Below the pieces are notes generated by a model that did not search any database, was not told the DNA's origin, and worked only from the letters and a program-made list of their open reading frames with translations. A stretch of DNA of 64,000 bases from Pseudocercospora fijiensis CIRAD86 (lineage: Eukaryota > Ascomycota > Dothideomycetes > Mycosphaerellales > Mycosphaerellaceae). A program made the translations under genes and the position numbers. Within the stretch, counting starts at the first letter, position 1. Each line of letters begins with the position of its first letter. The stretch is from assembly GCF_000340215.1 (NCBI RefSeq), contig NW_006921541.1:2577527-2641526 (forward strand), written 5' to 3'. Positions 21,796 through 31,916 of this stretch are shown piece by piece.

Positions 21796-24534
21796 ATGTC
21801 TTCCGGCGCCCTAAATCCGCTAGGTGCTAGTAGCAGTAGCGACCTACGAGCCCTAAACCTAGGCGTACTAGTCCCGATCGAAGCCCCCTCCGATAGCGCC
21901 TTAGCTACTATAACTAGCCTCGAGCACTGCTTCTAGATCGTTACCGCCCTTAAAGACCCTTAAGAGAAGATCTAGAACGCTCGCACCCTGCTACGCGTTA
22001 TTAATAGGAACATTAAGAAGGCTGCTATCTTAGTTGCGTACGGTATAAATAACTTGCGTTAGTCTATCGGTAAGCGTGTCTTTAAGCGCGAGGTCCTTAA
22101 CGATATAGATATCGAACAAGCCTTTCCTATCGTCTATAGCCTCGAGACGGCCGGTACCTAGATTCGCTTGCGCTTTAAGACCCTCGACTAGGCCTTCGAA
22201 TATTAGGGAGGACTAAGTAGTCTTCCTAAGAGCCTTGTTAATTTCGCCTACGGTAGACAAGAGCGTACTAAGCAGGTCTCTTCGTTCGTTAACAAGTACA
22301 AGGTCCGTCGTTAAGGCGCTAAGCACCTTTTCCGCACTATAATCTATCGTATGTCTACCGCTAGTAAGAAGGTAGGCAAGTAGTTACTTAACTTATCCTT
22401 TGCGCTTAACGACTTTACGATATCCTACTAGAAGAAGCACTACGATACGATTGTCTAGGTCGACCTTAACGTATAGACAACTAAGGATCTACTAAAAGAG
22501 AAGGGCTATCGCATTAATAGTGTAGGTTTTATTATCGAAGGTTAAGAGGCTCCTATCGTTAATGTCCTTAAACGTAAGGCTCTTCGCCTAGAAATAGAGG
22601 CCGATACGGCTACTAGTCTCGCGCTCGCTACGGAGATACAGGCTTAAGACCGTCGCTCGACCCGCAACCGCAAGGTCCCTTAGGAAGTTGAGGACGAGCG
22701 CGCTAAGGCCGAAGCAGCGCGCAAGAAGGCATTATATACTCGCTAGGCCCTCCGCAAGGCTACTAAGAAGTATAGCGCCCCTTCTAGGGCTAACTATAGT
22801 ACTAACTATAGTAACTCGGATGTTAATATGCTAGATGCACTACTAGAAGATGTCTCCTCCGAAGGCTCCTTTAGCGAGCGTAGAGATAGAGGGCTCTCGC
22901 CGATCCTGTTAACTAAGAATATCTGTAGTTCTTGTAAGGGCGACTCTATTACGCACCTTATTACTAAGATCGATATAGTTCCTAAAGCCGACATAGGCGA
23001 AGCTCCTACCGCCCTGTCTATCTATTAACAGCTCGACGACCTTAGCAAGCTAGGAGAAGAGCCGTTCTCTATATATACCAACTATGTTAAGAAGGCCGCT
23101 AAGGTCTGTAGTCTCTATGCTAGTGCTAAGGCGAGTGTCCTCGTCGGTCGCCTATTAAAGATTAGTCGCAAGGTTCCTAATTAAGACGCCTTCGCTGCCC
23201 TCAAAGCTAATTAGGCCTATGCTAACTAGTTTCCTAGACGCCCTGTTGCCGCCCCGATATCTCTAGGACTCTACGCGTTCAACCCTACTAGTGCTGTTAC
23301 TCGCGCCCTTACGCTAACGGATCGCTAGAGCAAGTTCGTTACCGGCATCCTTAGCTAAGGTACTTCCTTCGACCGCTTTCGCTAGACTAGCAATGCTATC
23401 TTCCCTTAAGTCTTTAGCTAGTTGCAAGAGCCTCGTAGAGTATATCTTCCTTTCCTTATCGACCTAATATAGGAGGAGTTTAAAATGTACCTTTAGTATA
23501 TACGTACGATGCCTAAGTCTAAGCAGGAAGGCCGTAATGCCCTTCAAACTTATAGTGTAAGCAACTAAATCGTCCGCTAGCACCCTGCCCTATAGCTCTT
23601 AGCTGTCGCCCTTCGACCTAATTACGTATACGAGCTTATCTCCGTCCCTAAGCCTACTAAGTTCTTTAAGGTTAGCGGTGCTTACGAAAACTGTCCTTCT
23701 AAGGAGTCTGCTCGTCTCGGACAAGATATAGTTAAGCTCGCAGCTAGCGAGGGTGCTAGTTACCTACGCATTAAGGTCTGCCTTATGTCTAAGGATGAGA
23801 CTAGCTACTCTACTATTGTCGAAGGCATGCATTAGCCCGAGGTCTTTACGAACTAGGTTGAGAAGCTTAAGGCTCGTAGCCTAGTCCTACTAACCAAGAT
23901 CGGCAAGCTTACTAACAAGCACCTTACCGACGACGACCTCGACTATATGTTCGATAGTTAGCCTAATAGTAAGGGGCGCAAAGCGGAGTGGATCCTCAAC
24001 CCTCTAAAGGAGTGCGAGGTCTCTATTTAGATGCTATACCTACTATATAGTAATCTAAAGACTAAGAGCAACCGTATATTAATTAACCTAGGCTACTCTC
24101 GCGTTATTAACGGCACTAAGGTTAAGGGCTACGAGAACTTAATAGTCTCTTAGGTTGCTAAAGCGTACCGTAATCTAACCGCCCTCCTAGCCTCTAACTC
24201 CTTCGTGCTATTCGCTTTCCCTACGGCTATCTTAGTCGAAGGCCTCGGCTGCATCTCCGACGCTCTAGTTAGTAGGATTCCTTAGTTAAGTTACGTTATT
24301 TAGAACGAAGTTGAACAGATCCTCTAGCTTAATAACGAGGGACTAAAGGAATATCTATACGATTAGGAGAAAGCTACGACGGAAAAGGCTGTTAACCTCC
24401 TCGTCAATTAAGCTTTCTATAAGGGATAGTACTTCGGTGCTAACAGCTTTAACGCGTACGGAGGAGATTTCGGGAGCCGACTAGCAGATAAGGTTATTGC
24501 TAGTAAGGATTACGGCGCGTTAAAGCAATAGTAA
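21796..24534 (+). pseudogene. A2 third ORF (ORF3), about 912 codons, unknown function
   Basis: ATG 21,796 to TAG-TAA 24,529-24,534, one register throughout, broken only by RIP-type TAG/TAA. It lies between integrase and the 3' LTR, where some retroelements carry env. I see no signal peptide or membrane segment, so an envelope is unlikely. Visible: a Ser-rich start ('MSSGALNPLGASSSSD'); a helical, charged first third; a Lys/Arg/Glu/Ala-rich probable coiled coil near 22,670-22,760 ('DERAKAEAARKKAL'); an acidic Ser-rich linker (22,830-22,880); a single 'CSSCKGDSITHLI' Cys/His cluster near 22,930-22,970; and a long C-terminal half with 'NPLKECEVSI' and 'LINLGYSRVINGTKVKGYENL'. No polymerase, protease, helicase or methyltransferase motif is visible. 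The conserved frame in three copies supports a real protein. Confidence 0.75.
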
Positions 24535-24588
24535 GTCTGTATAGTATTGCTTAGGAAGTTGTTTTTGCATGATTATAGTATCTAGGAT

Positions 24589-24613
24589 TAATGCTACCCC
24601 GGGGGTGTTATTG
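24589..24613. repeat. Palindrome V (post-ORF3), A2
   Basis: TAATGCTACCCC / GGGGGTGTTATTG, 54 bp after the ORF3 stop and about 107 bp before the LTR. Confidence 0.92.
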
Positions 24614-24725
24614 CGGAGTTCTAAGAATGGCCTTGGCTAAGAACGCTAAGGATGTATATATGTTTGTTTTAAGCGCGCAATGTAAAGCGTGTCTAGTTAG
24701 ACACGAAGAAAGGGAGGGATATTAG
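24591..24725 (+). other. 44-codon ORF from palindrome V into the LTR
   Basis: ATG 24,591 inside palindrome V opens 44 sense codons and stops at TAG 24,723-24,725, in the first six bases of the LTR. It begins Met-Leu-Pro-Arg-Gly-Cys-Tyr and has several Cys and a basic/Glu end. The frame is also open in A1 (from 5,132). It may be chance; it has no known homologue. Confidence 0.3.
24705..24719 (+). other. A2 polypurine tract
   Basis: GAAGAAAGGGAGGGA directly before the 3' LTR, the expected plus-strand primer site of an LTR retrotransposon. The same tract precedes the LTRs at 5,261 and 49,390. Confidence 0.9.
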
Positions 24726-24998
24726 CTAGTAACCGGCCCTACACCTATAGGCCAGTTTTGAGCCTATATAAGAAGCCTCCTTCTACATTGTAGATAGATT
24801 ATCAACCTCGTACAGTACATTGTTTATGTTACACTTCTACAATGCCTATGTTGTAGGGCTCTAGTTATCAGCCTAAGCGACAGTCTCGTTATCCTATCTT
24901 GCTAAACATGGCTGCCTATATTGCTATAGGTTATGTTACCCTCGGTAGCCTATACTATTGCTACGAGTGGTAGTAGTAGTGTTGGTTTCCGTCCTTTA
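24720..24998 (+). repeat. A2 3' LTR (279 bp)
   Basis: TATTAGCTAG...CCGTCCTTTA, followed by the target copy CCGG and the remaining 38 bp of the B1 LTR. Confidence 0.95.
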
Positions 24999-25002
24999 CC
25001 GG

Positions 25003-25040
25003 TTATATGCTAATCACGTGTAACCTCTTTAGTCCTAACA
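25003..25040 (-). repeat. B1 3' LTR, right fragment
   Basis: TTATATGCTAATCACGTGTAACC...CCTAACA. It completes the LTR begun at 12,604; together 197 bp, with one copy of CCGG counted. Confidence 0.93.
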
Positions 25041-26270
25041 TACGCTTCCCTTCTAAAGGCCGCGCCCTCGTAGCTAGTCTTTGTTCTAGCCTTAACCTCT
25101 ATTGCTACTAACTTAGTAGGTCTAATAAGCCGCTTAGTCCGCGCTAAATCGAACGTACAACTACCGATTATATAACTATGTCAAACTTCACCTCTAAACA
25201 ATACAATGTATAACTCTAACTGCGCTATCTCTATATATAATAAACTATAAAGTAATATATATCTACAAGAATTAAGGGCTATCGACTAATTACAATACGA
25301 GCGCGTCTTCCCTACTATAATAGGTAGACGTACGAGGTATTACAGCACTGCCTCCGTTCTAAGTAATGTCGTACGAGTTCTTTGCGTCTACTCTAACAGA
25401 CCTAGAAATGTCCGCTCCGAGGGTTTATCCGTTCCGAGGGTTATTCTTGTTATTACAAGGGCTATTATTTACTATCGTAGTTTCGCTAGCCTAAATTAGT
25501 TAGGTTTGGTAGCCTTTAAGTGTCAACTAATTATATCTTTTTAAAAAACTCAGTTCTTCTAGTTTCTATAGGTAAAGGCTATTATAAGTATAGTAGTAGA
25601 GGTTCGCCTCGCTTAAAGGATCGGAAAGATCGAGGAGTAACCTATTGTTTGCAAGATCGACCCCGGCTAGCTTAGCTCTATAGTTTTGCCCTTAGTTAGT
25701 CTATTAGTCGCTTAATCTTTTAACTTAGTTAAAGTTTTAACTTAGCCTTAAAGTTTTAATTAAACCTTTAATAGGCTTAAGGCTTTGATTAAAGTTTTAA
25801 TTAAGGGTGCCTTAGGCTCGTAGTGTAGGTAAGGTTGTGTCTATAGGCGTAGCGATAATAGCAAGTAATGTTAATAATAGTAGCGCTAGTCGTCTTAGCG
25901 CTAACTTTACCTTGCTTTCGATTTCCTTCTTCGACTAATAATACACTCCGCAACACTGTTACTAATATAGCCGCGCCGGCCGTATCGCCCTTTAGTACAA
26001 GCGTAACGCCGTCGTTACTATTATTATTACTAATACTATTCGCCTACGCGCGCGCGCCGCCCCTATCGACCGCCTAGGCCTTAGGCCTTAACAGAATAAA
26101 GGAATAAGAGGGGGACCTAAATACTAGGAGAAGGGCCTTATAGGGCGCATTAGTAAAGAGGTAGAGCCCTTAAAAGAGCATGCGATTAATTAATTAACGC
26201 GTCGTAGCGCGCCTAGTATAGTCTTATTATCCTTTGTTACTAACAATTGCTTGTCTCTAATTAGTTAGCT
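25041..26270 (-). other. B1 3' non-coding region
   Basis: About 1.2 kb between the pol stop and the 3' LTR (read on the minus strand). It matches B2 30,653-31,870, with indels (for example B2 has a duplicated-looking 'ACACTCCGCAA' region). The stretch contains (T)AAAGTTTTAATTAA-type repeats near 25,735-25,810. The open frame at 25,868-26,077 is low-complexity and not shared intact with B2, so I do not call it a gene. Confidence 0.7.
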
Positions 26271-26293
26271 AATAGCACCCTAGGGGTAGTATT
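26271..26293. repeat. B1 palindrome, 4 bp past the pol stop
   Basis: AATAGCACCC / TAGGGGTAGTATT. On the sense (minus) strand it reads AATACTACCCCT / AGGGTGCTATT, the same core and direction as palindromes I, II, IV and V of element A, RIP-altered in the centre. Confidence 0.8.
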
Positions 26294-26297
26294 GTTC

Positions 26298-29200
26298 TTA
26301 GGCGACATTATAGCCCTTAGCCTTCTTCTTGTTCTTTATACTAGTCTAATACTTATCTAACAACTTAGTTATATCTTTAAAAGAGTCTTCGGCTTCCTAC
26401 GAGTCCTATTTAGGTAAATAGCCTTACTATCTTAGGAGGTACTCCTTCTTGCCTTGCCTAGTCCGATAGTTTAGGATACGTTCTATAGACTATAGTTCTT
26501 CGCTATTAGCTAAGACTTCTTCTAACTTAGCAGGCGCTTCGTCGCCTTCGCGCTAGTAGTACGGTTTAAGGAGGGAGATATAGAAGGTATTACAGATAGT
26601 ATAATAAGGAGGAAGCTGCAACTAATAGGCCTATATGCCCTTAGCCTCTCGAATACGGAATAGGCTAATGCATCCTAGTGCAAGCTTAGGCCTTGTTTTG
26701 CTATTAGGTAATAGGTATTTACGGATACGGAGGTTCTTCGTACTAAGCATAACTACATCGCCTTACCTAAAGGCTACTAGCGTGTAGTGCTTATCGTAGT
26801 AGGTCTTTTAGTACTCTTAGGCCTTTGTTAACTTCTCGGCTATCTTGGCATAGATTTCTCGCATCTTCTAGACACGTTCTATTGCCGCTAGTGTCTCCGG
26901 TACTTAACGCGCTTCCCTTTCCTTACGCTCGGCCTCGAGCGAGGTGAATAGATCTTATAGTAGGGCAGCGTTTTGCCCTATTATAGCTATATATAGCGAA
27001 ACCTTAGTTAATAAGTATATACTATTATTGTATACAAACTCTGCAGGCTATAGGAGGTTAACCCAATCCTCGGGGTTCTTATTAATGTAGCTGCGTAGGT
27101 ACTACTATAGGGTAGCATTCTGCCTCTCTATTTAACCGTTAGTCTATAGATAGAAGGCTGTTAATAGCCGATGCTTTAGTCTTAGCTATAGGCATATTTC
27201 GCTCTAGTAGTACGATATAAATGTCGAGCCCCTATCGGAGACTATCCCCTTAGGGGTTCCCTAATAGGTATAGAAGATGTTAGTCTATAGCGCCTCTGCT
27301 ATATTAATAGCAGTCTAATCTTTGCGTACTAGGATGTATCGAGCGCCTTTAGTAAATCGATCTACTATAATAAGGATAGCATCGTATACGTCCTTACTGC
27401 CCCTACGCTTAGTAGGAGGAAGGCCTATAATAAAGTCTATTGTTAGCTTAGTAAATAGCTTCTTTAGAACAGGGAGCGAAGCCAACTCGCCGAACGGCAA
27501 GTGCTTCGGTACTTTAACTCGCTAGTATACTATACAGGTCTGCATATACTCCTTTATATGCCGCTTACTATTTAGCTAGTAGTATATACGCGATAGTAAC
27601 TCGTACGACCTCTCTGTGCTATAGTAACTAGCGAGCTTACTATTATAGTGCCTCTTTAAAAGCTCTTGTCTAATCGATTGTTTAGCGGGGACATAATATC
27701 TGCCCTTAAACTTTAAGTAACCTTTGTCGTCGATCGACTAGTTGTTACTCTTACTAGATCGAGTCGCCCGTCTACTTACAAGCTTATTAATGCGCTCGAT
27801 AGCAAAGGCGTCCCTCTACTAAGCACGTAACAGCTTATCTATAAACGATTAACTATCCCTATTTGCAAGGTTATTTAATAGCACCCTCGCTATCGAACGA
27901 GGTACGTATTATATACATCTAATAGTACTAGTAGCCGGAACTACTACAACCTCTTCTATAGTACTGTCGCTATAGATAGTAATATCTTTAATCGAGTTAT
28001 TATAGCTCGAGCGATCTACGTCCTTCTTAACGTATACTAGAAGAACGACAACTCCGCTATAGTATTTGTTGCCGCCGCGGGGTCCGGAAGTCCGCTTATC
28101 CTACGCTTGCTTATTAATAATACGGGCTATAGCAATCTTATACTACAGGGTTGGAAACAATAAATTAATATACTAAGTCTCGCTATCGTAGTTAGGCCGC
28201 CTCGATAGGCTATTAGCAGGGTTACTTACGCCTAGCCGATATAACATATTAAAATCGAACCCGGCGAGGTAGACAGCCTATCTAGCCTATCGACCTATAA
28301 CCCTAGTAACCTTCGTGATTCTACGGAGGTTGTTATAGTCCGTATAGACCTAAATTATGTGCTAAGCACTATCGAGATAGTAGCGCTAATGCTTAAAGGC
28401 CTCGACAATAGCTAGGAGCTCTTGCTCGTAGGTCTTATATCGACGCTCTATATCGATTATTTTTCGTAAAAAGAAGGCAATCGGGTGCTAGTAATAGTTA
28501 TAATCTAATTGCTATAATATAATAGCCGATACAGCGAACTGTAAAGCGTTAGTCTCAATTCGGATCTGCTTACTTAGCACGAAATAGTACAATAAGGGGA
28601 CATTAGTAAAGCGTTGCTTTAGGCCGTTAAAAGCGGCTTATACTCTATTAGTCCATTTAAACTCTCTAGTTAGGTTAGCCTTAGTTTTAGTGAGCTTAGT
28701 TAGGGGTATTACATACCGTAAATAGCCCTTAATAAAGCGACGATAGAAATTAGCGAAGCCGAGGAACGACTGCAGTTCCTTAATTAACGTAGGAATAGGC
28801 TATTTAGTAATAGTTTTAATCCGATTAGGATTAGCCTTAACACCCTCGGTTGAAATAAGGAAGCTAAGGAATAACACCTCTTTAGCAGCAAAGGTACATT
28901 TAGAAGGTTTGTAATATAGTCTATAGGCTCGTAGGCGGTCGAGGACCTTGCGCACTACGGCCTAGTATTCTACAATATTAGGTAAATATATATAAACTAG
29001 GATATTATCTAGGTAAACTACACAGAGATAGTCTAATAGGCCTAATAGGGCCCGATTAATGTAGGACTAGAATATAGCAGGGGCATTAGCTAGCCTAAAT
29101 AGCATAACTAAGTACTCGAAATAGCTATAGCGAGTACGGAAGGCTGTTTTCTATTCGTTACCCTTACGAATGCGGATACGATAGTACGTATCCTTAATAT

Positions 29201-30456
29201 CTAGTATAGTGTAGTAGTAAGCCCTAGAAAGGCGATCGAGGGTTTTATTAATAAGAGAGAGTAGACAGCGATCTTTAATAGTAATAGTATTAAGCCTACG
29301 ATAGTCGACATATAGGCGTAGGCTACTATCCTTCTTTAGTACGAACAGGATAGGTGTACTAGTAGGGCTGTTACTGTACCGAATTCGACTATTAGCTAGG
29401 TTTTCCTCTAGGTACTTACGCAATATAGCAAGCTCTCGTTTACTAAGGTTATAGAGGGGTCTGAAAGGGACCTCTTTGCCCTCTATAATATTAATCTTAT
29501 AATCCGTCTCTTTAAATATAGGCAATATCGATACTAAGTAGTAATAGAATACATTAATGTAGGTCTCTCGAATAGGCTCTAGTATACGAGCAAGCTAATT
29601 AGGGTCTATGCTATTAGGGGGCACAGGTTTATCGTTATTACTACCGAGTAGGTCGGTAGTTAGATTAGCTAAGGCGGGTATCAAGTTGCTAATAAACAGG
29701 ACCCTAATATCGTTAGGGCACTCGCTAACATTAATATACTTAATATCCTCTTTCCTAGCGATCCTAAATCGCTACTATTAGCTGCCTAGGTCTATAGCTA
29801 CAGCGTAGTACTTAAGAACAGGGTTGCTAATAACAATATTAGATAGGAGGTTGTCTATGTCTACTACGTAGGCAGTAAAGTCTAGAATGCGCTCGTTGCC
29901 GAGGTTATCTCTTAGTACTATATAGATATAGTAGGCTCTATAGGTCAAGTGCCGAGCGTTATTAAACTAAGCAAGGGTTAGCAGGTCAGTTCTAGGCAAT
30001 TGTCGGAGGTCTAATTGCTTAGCTAGGCGATAGTTGATAAGGGCACTAACTGAATTTCCCGGGTCTAGTATAACCTTAGCTCTATAATTGTTGCTATACG
30101 AGTCCGATACGAGACAGGTGCGTATAATAGCTAGCACAATGTCGATAGTCTTACGCCGCACAAGGCTAACAGTTAGTGCGGCGCTTACTCTTTTTTCGAA
30201 GGTTAGCCTATAGGGGTAGCGTTAGCTACTAAAAGGTGTTTCCTATACTTAGCGGAAGTACGGTTAATTCGGGCCTAGTCCTTAGGTTTGTCGCATTGGC
30301 CTAGTAGATAGCTAGTACTGTTATAGTTAAAGCACTTCAATCCGGTTAGTAGGCTACTGTAGCTGTTGTTGCTGTTATTAGCCGAGCGGTTAGCATTATA
30401 GGGATACGAGCCTCTTCTACGGCCCCTATCGCGGCCTCCTCTATATAGCCGGCGGC
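26298..30456 (-). pseudogene. B1 gag end and pol (PR-RT-RH-IN-chromodomain)
   Basis: Minus-strand coding from the B2 insertion point down to TAA at 26,298. The gag zinc knuckle (about 30,334) is in one frame; protease onward is -1 to it. Protease: 'LDPGNSVSALINYRLAKQLDL' region at 29,990-30,090. RT: 28,690-29,525 ('LRLYVDYRRLNTITIKDRCLL', active site 29,001-29,015 reads Tyr-Leu-Asp-Asn, the second Asp lost). Integrase: zinc region about 27,545-27,660, core 27,315-27,500 ('LTIDFIIGLPPTK', 'VDRFTKGARYI'). Chromodomain: 26,330-26,520 ('IERILNYRTRQGKKEYLLR'). With the 5' part (37,597-38,902) the length is 5,465 bp, in frame if one -1 shift is allowed. Inactive through RIP stops. Confidence 0.9.
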
Positions 30457-30652
30457 TGTAAGAAGGGTATGTTAGTAGGTAGATAGGGTGGTAGTAGGTA
30501 CGAGTAGTATTCGATAAGGATCTAGGAGGAGAGGGAGGAAGGTAGGAGAGTTAGCCTAACGCTAAGCGCCAAGCCCTACCTAAGGCACTAAGACCCTAGC
30601 TTTACTCGGCCTGATTATATGCCAATTACGTGTAGCCTCTTTAGCTCTAACA
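30457..30652 (-). repeat. B2 3' LTR (196 bp)
   Basis: TGTAAGAAGGGTATGTTAG...GCTCTAACA. It keeps TG at the 5' end where the other B2 LTR has TA, so the ancestral terminus is TG...CA. Confidence 0.95.
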
Positions 30653-31870
30653 CACGCTTCCCTTCTAAAGGCCGCGCCCTCGTAGCCTGTCTATATTCTA
30701 CGACCTCTATTGCCGCTAACTTAGCAAGTCTAATAAGCTACTTAGTCCGCGCTAAATTGAACACTTAACTACCTAATTATATAACTATATTAAACCTCAC
30801 CTCTAACAATACAATATACAACTCTAACTACGCCATTTCTATATATAATAAACTATAAAGTAATATATATCTATAAGAATTAAGGGCCTTCGACTAATTA
30901 TAATACGAGCGCGTCTTCCCTACTATAATAGGTAGACGTACGAGGTATTATAGCCCTGCCTCCGCTCTAAGTGATATCGTACCGAGTTCTTTGCGTCTAC
31001 TCTTAAAAGACCTAGAAATGTCCGCTTCCGAGGGTTTGTCCGTTTCCGAGGGATTGTTCTTATTATTACGAGGACTATTATTGTTCGTAGTTTCGCTAGC
31101 CCTAATTAGTTAGGTTTAGCAGCCTTCAAGTGTCAACCAATTATATCTTTTTAAAAAACACAGCTCGTCTAGTTTCTATAGGTAAAGGCTATTATAAGTA
31201 TAGTAGTAGAGGTTCGCCTCGCTTAAAGGGTTAGATAGATCGAGGAGTAACCTATTGTCCGCAAGATCGACCCCGGCTAGCTTAGCTCTATAGTTTTGCC
31301 CTTAGTTAGTTAGTCCATTAGTTGCTTAATCTTTTAAGCGGCTTAAAGTTTTAATCAAAGTTTTAATCAAACCTTTAATATAGCTATTCTTTTAACTTGT
31401 CTAGTAGGGTGCGCTCCGGCGCGTAGTGTAGGTAAGGTTGTGTCTGCAGGCGTAGTAGCAATAGCAAGTAATGTTAACAATAGCGGTACTAGTCGTCTTA
31501 GCGCTAACTTCACCTTGCTTCTAATTTCCTTCTTTAACTAATAACAACTCGGCAATACCGTTACTAATATAGCCGTATCCTTCCTTTCTCAAATAGTAAC
31601 ACACTCCGCAATACCGTTACTAACATAGGCGTGTGCCGTTTCTTCTAATATACCGCCGGCACTATCCGCTACGCGCGCGCCTTCGCCGGTCGCTTAGGCC
31701 TCGAGGCCTCGTTAGAATAAGGGAATAAGAGGGGGACCTGCAGGGCGCGTTAGTAAAGAGGTAGAGCCCTTAAAAGAGCATACGATTGATTAATTAACGC
31801 GTCGTAGCGCGCCGGGTATAGTCTTATTATCCTTTGTTGCTAACAATTGCTTGTCCCTAATTGGTTAGCT
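30653..31870 (-). other. B2 3' non-coding region
   Basis: The counterpart of 25,041-26,270. No coding sequence is visible. It contains two nearly repeated blocks around 31,548 and 31,609 (CGCAATACCGTTACTAA / CGGCAATACCGTTACTAA). Confidence 0.7.
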
Positions 31871-31893
31871 AATAGCACCCCTAGGATAGTATT
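31871..31893. repeat. B2 palindrome near pol end
   Basis: AATAGCACCCC / TAGGATAGTATT, the counterpart of 26,271-26,293, about 24 bp past the pol stop of B2. It is less perfect because of point changes. Confidence 0.7.
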
Positions 31894-31916
31894 GATCCTA
31901 GGCCTTAATAGTAACA

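Larger units (their letters stand above)
12763..24998 (+). mobile_element. Gypsy element A, copy A2 (complete, 12,236 bp)
   Basis: The reference copy of family A: LTR 12,763-13,041, leader, gag-protease, pol, spacer, ORF3, polypurine tract, LTR 24,720-24,998. The target duplication is CCGG (12,759-12,762 and 24,999-25,002); the empty site is visible in the B1 right LTR as GAGCCCGGTTACATAC. It is the least RIP-mutated copy, retaining many CpA and TpG (for example ATG of ORF3 and an intact RT Asp-Asp). This agrees with it being the youngest A copy in the nest. Confidence 0.96.

Noticed and set aside
21796..24534. ORF3 as a retroviral envelope
   Set aside because: Position fits, but I see no signal peptide, transmembrane helix or cleavage-site pattern, and the content is basic/helical.
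13695..24613. Evenly similar palindromes as a CRISPR array
   Set aside because: Only five copies kilobases apart in coding DNA, each palindromic, in a eukaryotic retrotransposon; no spacer arrangement.
25868..26077. A 69-codon ORF in the B1 3' non-coding region
   Set aside because: Low-complexity product and the matching B2 region (about 31,460-31,680) has indels that destroy it.
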